Shown here: positions 60,391 through 64,000 of the stretch, piece by piece
Layout of the letters: each line of letters begins with the position of its first letter
Numbering within the stretch: the stretch's first letter is position 1
From: Streptomyces longhuiensis
GTDB taxonomy: Bacteria; Actinomycetota; Actinomycetes; Streptomycetales; Streptomycetaceae
Direction: 5' to 3'
Length of the DNA: 64,000 bases
Assembly: GCF_020616555.1 (NCBI RefSeq)
Contig: NZ_CP085173.1
Coordinates: 248,001-312,000 of the forward strand
The notes under the pieces: model-generated
Told to the model about the DNA's origin: nothing
What the model saw: only the letters and a program-made list of their open reading frames with translations
Database searches by the model: none
Made by a program: the position numbers and the translations under genes

Positions 60391-62721
60391 ATGCCCAGCG
60401 GCGACATGCTCGCACTCATCAATGACAGTGGCCGGGTGGTCGAGTGGGGGCATCTGGCTGAGGAGCTGTTCGGGTGGTCCGCCGAGGAGGCCGTCGGCCG
60501 GTCCGTGACCGCGCTCATGCGTGAGGCCGCCACTGACAGCAAACGCCAGCGGGAACGGTTCTCGGAGACTGCCTCGGTGCTGGTCAAGCCGGTGCTGCGA
60601 GGTACTCGCGTGGTGTGGCAGGTGCTCTCGGCGGCGGACGCCATGTCGGGGCAGGACGTGGCGATCTTGAAGGCCATGCTCGCCCACTCCCCGGTCGTAG
60701 TGCACGTCCTCGACAACCAGCTGCGCGTGGTCCGCACCAGCACCACCACCGCCGGGCTGGAGGACGCGCCGGTGAGGCACCTGCTGGGCAAGCATTTCAC
60801 CGAAGCGTACGAACTCGCAGACCCCGAAGAAGAAGTCGCCGTGGCGCAAAGGGTCCTGGAGAGCGGAGAACCGGTGGTGAACCGGCTCGTCCGGCGCATC
60901 AAGAAGCCGGACCGGCCCACGCGCCTCATCCGCTCCGTCTCGTACTTCCGCCTGGAGGACTCCCACGGCGATGTGGCCGGACTGGTAGCGTCCGCGGCCG
61001 ATGTCACCGACCGGGAGAACACACAGAACCGGCTGGCCCTCCTGGACACAGTCCGCACACGAGTGGGGCACCGGCTGAACGTGGGCACCGTCTGCAAGGA
61101 ACTCGTGGACGCGGTGGTGCCCTCCTTCGCCGGCATCGCCGACGTCGAAGTGATCGAAGACGTCATCCGCGGAAACGAGCCCCCGCCGGTGCCCGTCCAC
61201 CGGAACGTTCCACTGCGCCGAACAGCCTTCCAAAGCCAAATCGCAGCGGATCATCCACTCGGAGTCGTCCGCCCCCTGCCGATCGGCACCCCCTTCTCCG
61301 ACGTCCTGTCCGACCTTCGGCCGCGCCTCGTGTCGATCGAGGAGGACAGCTCGTGGCTTGCCGCCGACCCGGCCCGAGCCGAAGTGATCCGGCGATCCGG
61401 TGCCCACTCCCTGATCGTGGCACCGCTGGCGTTGCGCGGCCACGCTCTGGGCGTGGTCAGCTTCTACCGCCACCAGCGACAAGACCCCTTCGACGAGGAG
61501 GACATCGCGGTGGCGTCCGCAGTGTGTGCCCATGTTGCGCTCTGCATCGACAACGCCCGTCAGTTCATGCGCGAGTGGGTCATCGCGCAGACCGTCCAGC
61601 GCAGGCTTCTCCCCGAACCACCTGCCACACACGCCAGCATCGACGTTTCCCAACTGCACCTTCCCGCTCCGCAGGGCGGCGGGGCGTGGTCCGACGCAAT
61701 CGCGCTGCCCGGCGCACGGACCGCGCTGATCGTCGGCGACGTGGCAGGGCAAGGCATCGCCGCCGCCATCACGATGGGGCTTCTGCGGACGGCCGTCCAC
61801 ACACTCGCCGCCCTGGACCTGCAGCCCGACGACCTGCTGGCCCGCCTCAGCGACACCGTGACCCGTCTCGTGGCCGCGCGCGCAACGCTGCCTCCCACGG
61901 ATCCCCTGAGCCGTGAGCCGGTCACCGCCGGCTGCGCCATCGCGATCTACGACCCGGTCGAACTCACCTGCACCATCGCCCGCGCCGGCCTCCCCGGGCC
62001 GGTCGCAGTCCATCCCGACGGCACATCGGTCGACCTGCCCGTCCCCCCCGGTCCCCCACTCGCCGAAACAGGCAACGCCCCATTCCCCGCGACCACCATC
62101 GCCCTCCCCGAAGGAAGCACTCTGGCGATAGGGACGGCCGCGCTCGCGGACACGGTCCTGGCACCGTCCGGTCCACTGCGCCCTCTCTTGGACAGCGCCG
62201 GCACAAGGCCTCTGCCTGACCTGCGCGACGACATCGCACACGCGTTCCCCGACGACAACCGGACCGGCGAGACACTGATGCTGCTCGCCCGCACGAAGGC
62301 GCTGCCCCAAGACCGGGTACTGACCCTCCCGCTGCCCGCGGGCCCCGAAGCCGCACCGATCGCCCGCGCAGCGGCCCGCCGCCAACTGGATGTCTGGGGG
62401 GTGAACGAGGAAACCGCGTTCACCACCGAGCTCATCGTCAGCGAGCTCGTCGGCAACGCGGTCCGCTACGGCGCTCCGCCCCTGCAACTACGCCTCGTCT
62501 TCGAGCGGATGCTGACCTGCGAGGTCAGCGACACCGCGGCCAGCGCTCCGCAGGTCAAACATGCCCGCACCATCGACGAGACAGGCCGAGGACTGTTCAT
62601 CATCGCGAGCGTCTCCGACCAGTGGGGCACCCGCTACCAAGCCCAGGGCAAGACCGTCTGGGCAGCGCAACCGACAGGGGACTCCACGGAACGCCAAAAC
62701 GGTGCCGGACGTCCACGGTGA
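60391..62721 (+). CDS. PAS-GAF-PP2C-HATPase protein with degenerate phosphatase site
   Basis: 776 residues from ATG 60391 (GGAGG 11 bases upstream). PAS-like segments at about 8-60 (NDSGRVVEWGHLAEELFGWS) and 100-210, GAF at about 220-390, PP2C-like domain at about 405-640, and a C-terminal anti-sigma-type HATPase (FTTELIVSELVGNAVRYGAP, DETGRGLFIIASVSDQWGTR). In the phosphatase domain the first motif is GGGAWSDAIAL instead of GGDWFDV, the YTDGL motif is GTAALAD, and the final DDVTLL is TGETLMLL; only VVGDVAGQG survives. Probably no longer a phosphatase but a sensor/anti-sigma switch (inference). Confidence 0.9.
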   Translation: MPSGDMLALINDSGRVVEWGHLAEELFGWSAEEAVGRSVTALMREAATDSKRQRERFSETASVLVKPVLRGTRVVWQVLSAADAMSGQDVAILKAMLAHSPVVVHVLDNQLRVVRTSTTTAGLEDAPVRHLLGKHFTEAYELADPEEEVAVAQRVLESGEPVVNRLVRRIKKPDRPTRLIRSVSYFRLEDSHGDVAGLVASAADVTDRENTQNRLALLDTVRTRVGHRLNVGTVCKELVDAVVPSFAGIADVEVIEDVIRGNEPPPVPVHRNVPLRRTAFQSQIAADHPLGVVRPLPIGTPFSDVLSDLRPRLVSIEEDSSWLAADPARAEVIRRSGAHSLIVAPLALRGHALGVVSFYRHQRQDPFDEEDIAVASAVCAHVALCIDNARQFMREWVIAQTVQRRLLPEPPATHASIDVSQLHLPAPQGGGAWSDAIALPGARTALIVGDVAGQGIAAAITMGLLRTAVHTLAALDLQPDDLLARLSDTVTRLVAARATLPPTDPLSREPVTAGCAIAIYDPVELTCTIARAGLPGPVAVHPDGTSVDLPVPPGPPLAETGNAPFPATTIALPEGSTLAIGTAALADTVLAPSGPLRPLLDSAGTRPLPDLRDDIAHAFPDDNRTGETLMLLARTKALPQDRVLTLPLPAGPEAAPIARAAARRQLDVWGVNEETAFTTELIVSELVGNAVRYGAPPLQLRLVFERMLTCEVSDTAASAPQVKHARTIDETGRGLFIIASVSDQWGTRYQAQGKTVWAAQPTGDSTERQNGAGRPR

Positions 62722-63330
62722 ATTCGGCGGGCAGCAGAGAGTCGGCGGCCACCTCCCCGGGACGACAGGTCATCACCAAAGTGAGCCGGAACGGCTGCGG
62801 GGAGGCCAGGAACAGCAGGAACTCAAGCGTCGTCTCGTCCGCCCAGTGCACGTCCTTGACGACCAGAACGTCGATTCCGAGGCGGTCCAGGAATTCGGCG
62901 AAGGCTCGGATCAGCTGGTGCCGGGCGGCACTGGCATCGGCCGGCGGCTCCGGCGCGGGTGGCAGGCCGTCTGCCCATTTTGAGAACAGCGGCCGCAGCG
63001 TACCGGCCAGCGCCGACAGTCCGAGGCCGGATACATCGGCGCCACTCGGTGCGGCCTGCCGGGCGGCGTCAACGATCGGGCCAAAGGTCAGCGCCTCGCG
63101 ACATGGCGGGCACACCGCCACCAGTGTGCGCGGCCCCCGAGTGGCGACCACCGCCAAGGCCTCCTGCACCAGCGGCTCTTGGCGATGCCTGCCTCACCAT
63201 CGACCAGCACGAGTGCAGGCAGTTGCCGCAGCGCGTCCATCCACACGCCTCAGTTCCGCGTCGCGCCCGACAAATCGGGGGCGGCGGCAGACCGGGGATG
63301 CCGCCGATGCGGTCACGAATCTCACGCAAC
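62700..63330 (-). pseudogene. LAL-type LuxR regulator remnant (ATPase N-terminus)
   Basis: Minus strand pieces in changing frames: RFVGRDAELRRV, QLPALVLVDGEAGIAKSR (Walker A), VQEALAVVATRGPRTLVAVC, HQLIRAFAEFLDRLGIDVLV with VKDVHWADETTLEFLLFLAS (Walker B). After SLLPAEFTVD the gene is cut by the end of the phosphatase gene. Full LAL regulators have about 900 residues and a C-terminal LuxR domain, both missing. Bases 63330-63416 encode LNTLGALREIRDRIGGIPGL, possibly another fragment. Confidence 0.7.
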
Positions 63331-63426
63331 GCTCCCAGCGTATTCAGCAGGTGGGTGGTCAGCAGCTTGCCGGCTGCTCCGGTGTACTGGGGGCTGTTGG
63401 CACGCAGCTGGTCCACAGAAGTCGTT

Positions 63427-63459
63427 CCGGGCGGGGCCGCCGGCTGCGGCCCCGCCCGG
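63427..63459 (-). terminator. GC-rich hairpin after the S8-like gene
   Basis: Perfect 14-bp stem CCGGGCGGGGCCGC (63427-63440) and GCGGCCCCGCCCGG (63446-63459), 5-base loop, 23 bases beyond the stop at 63483. Confidence 0.8.
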
Positions 63460-63482
63460 CGGGGTTGTTACCTCAGGTGACG

Positions 63483-64000
63483 TCAGCGCAGGCCGAAGGC
63501 CCGGGTGATCGTCTGCGAGACGCTGTTGTCGGCGCTGTCCTTGGCGTTGACCCGGAGCGTGACGAAGCGCGCGGACCTCGGCGCGTGCAGGGCCGTCCGC
63601 CATCCGTCACTCTTGTGGCTCAGCTCAGCCCTCTGCCAGGTCGCCCCGTCGTCGTACGAGACCTCGAGCGAGGGCTTGCCGATGGCGGCTGTCGTGCCGG
63701 ACAGGTGGGAGGCGGTCACCGTCAGCTGGGCCTGCCGGTCTGCCCGGCCGGCCTTGTCGGTGTCCACGCCGTAGTCGAGCTGGATCAGCGGTAGGGGGTC
63801 GGCTTCAGCGGCTGCGGAGGTGAAGTTCCACTCGGTCAGCGTGTGCGTCGAGTAGGGGTTGGCCCAGGCGCCACGGTCGTTGTCGACCACCACCCGGTAG
63901 GGCAGCCGCTCCGGGGCGAGCCCGAACGCCACCGCCTTCTCGGCGTTGCCCCACATGAGCTGGTGATCACCCTGGTAGAGCCCCACCCAGTTCTGGACGT
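63483..64000 (-). CDS. C-terminus of a large secreted protein, probably S8 protease (partial)
   Basis: At least 172 residues, open to the window edge, stop at 63483-63485. Text NWVGLYQGDHQLMWGNAEKA, LPYRVVVDNDRGAWANPYST, HTLTEWNFTSA, then a beta-sandwich (IQLDYGVDTDKAGRADRQAQ, KPSLEVSYDDGATWQRAELS, SARFVTLRVNAKDSADNSVS) and the ending ITRAFGLR. This matches the C-terminal region of Streptomyces S8-family (subtilisin-type) peptidases of over 1000 residues. The catalytic domain is outside the window, so the call depends on this tail. Confidence 0.65.
   Translation of the reverse strand, partial: VQNWVGLYQGDHQLMWGNAEKAVAFGLAPERLPYRVVVDNDRGAWANPYSTHTLTEWNFTSAAAEADPLPLIQLDYGVDTDKAGRADRQAQLTVTASHLSGTTAAIGKPSLEVSYDDGATWQRAELSHKSDGWRTALHAPRSARFVTLRVNAKDSADNSVSQTITRAFGLR

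Noticed and set aside
60070..62487. 805-codon minus-strand frame under the second PP2C gene
   Set aside because: Antisense shadow of a gene with clear PAS, GAF and HATPase homology.

Overview
The base composition (very GC-rich, GC-biased third codon positions, GTG starts) and the gene families present (PucR-like and SARP-type regulators, RsbU-like PP2C phosphatases, gvpO/gvpA, a CU044_5270-type anti-sigma partner, S8 protease) point to a Streptomyces or close relative. The number of truncated, frameshifted and IS-interrupted genes suggests an accessory region such as a chromosome arm or large linear plasmid. I infer this from content; no rRNA, tRNA, origin or telomere is visible.

Layout. 0-9.3 kb is a gene graveyard: a TetR tail, a frameshifted sugar-nucleotide reductase, a small secreted protein, the remains of an AHH-type nuclease toxin with an intact SMI1/KNR4 immunity gene, IS701- and IS3-like scraps, a coiled-coil/winged-helix protein, and an intact IS607-family element (tnpA serine recombinase plus tnpB) that splits a 130-codon gene whose frame can be restored exactly. 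9.35-16.9 kb is an intact catabolic-looking locus: pucR-MFS-M20 amidohydrolase-SDR-polysaccharide deacetylase on the minus strand, divergent from a CPG2-like M20 peptidase. 18.0-21.4 kb holds a three-histidine-box desaturase, its ferredoxin-type reductase and a divergent PucR-like regulator. 21.9-26.1 kb mixes a thioredoxin-fold protein, a secreted AOC-barrel protein, a decayed NHEJ locus (ligase scrap, internally deleted Ku) and small Streptomyces proteins.

26.3-36.2 kb is a cell-envelope module (S13 D,D-carboxypeptidase, DUF4097 lipoprotein, FtsX-like permease, ABC ATPase, divergent NarL-type kinase and regulator with a perfect 24-bp palindrome between the two arms). It is flanked by inverted copies of one ISL3-family end. 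36.5-41.6 kb contains the C-terminal half of a sugar-nucleotide reductase, an SDR/NADP-binding oxidoreductase pair with a divergent TetR, and a two-gene unit of small proteins. 41.7-43.1 kb is a truncated gas-vesicle cluster (gvpO, gvpA, partial gvpF/L). 43.5-47.0 kb is mostly remnants, with one intact Cys/Met-rich copper-storage-type protein.

47.1-48.9 kb is an ECF sigma factor translationally coupled to a CU044_5270 protein, ended by a 19-bp hairpin. 49.2-57.2 kb is the most structured region: a flavoprotein disulfide reductase, then three related regulator modules (VOC protein with a 5'-deleted tetR; tetR with a zinc-free MDR oxidoreductase; the same pair in inverted orientation). Their divergent promoters share the dyad GGATCA-N-TGATCC, phased every 21 bp in the first two. 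58.2-62.7 kb has two consecutive PAS/GAF/PP2C proteins; the second carries a fused HATPase domain and appears to have lost the phosphatase metal ligands. The window closes with a decayed LAL-type regulator and the C-terminus of a secreted S8-type protein.
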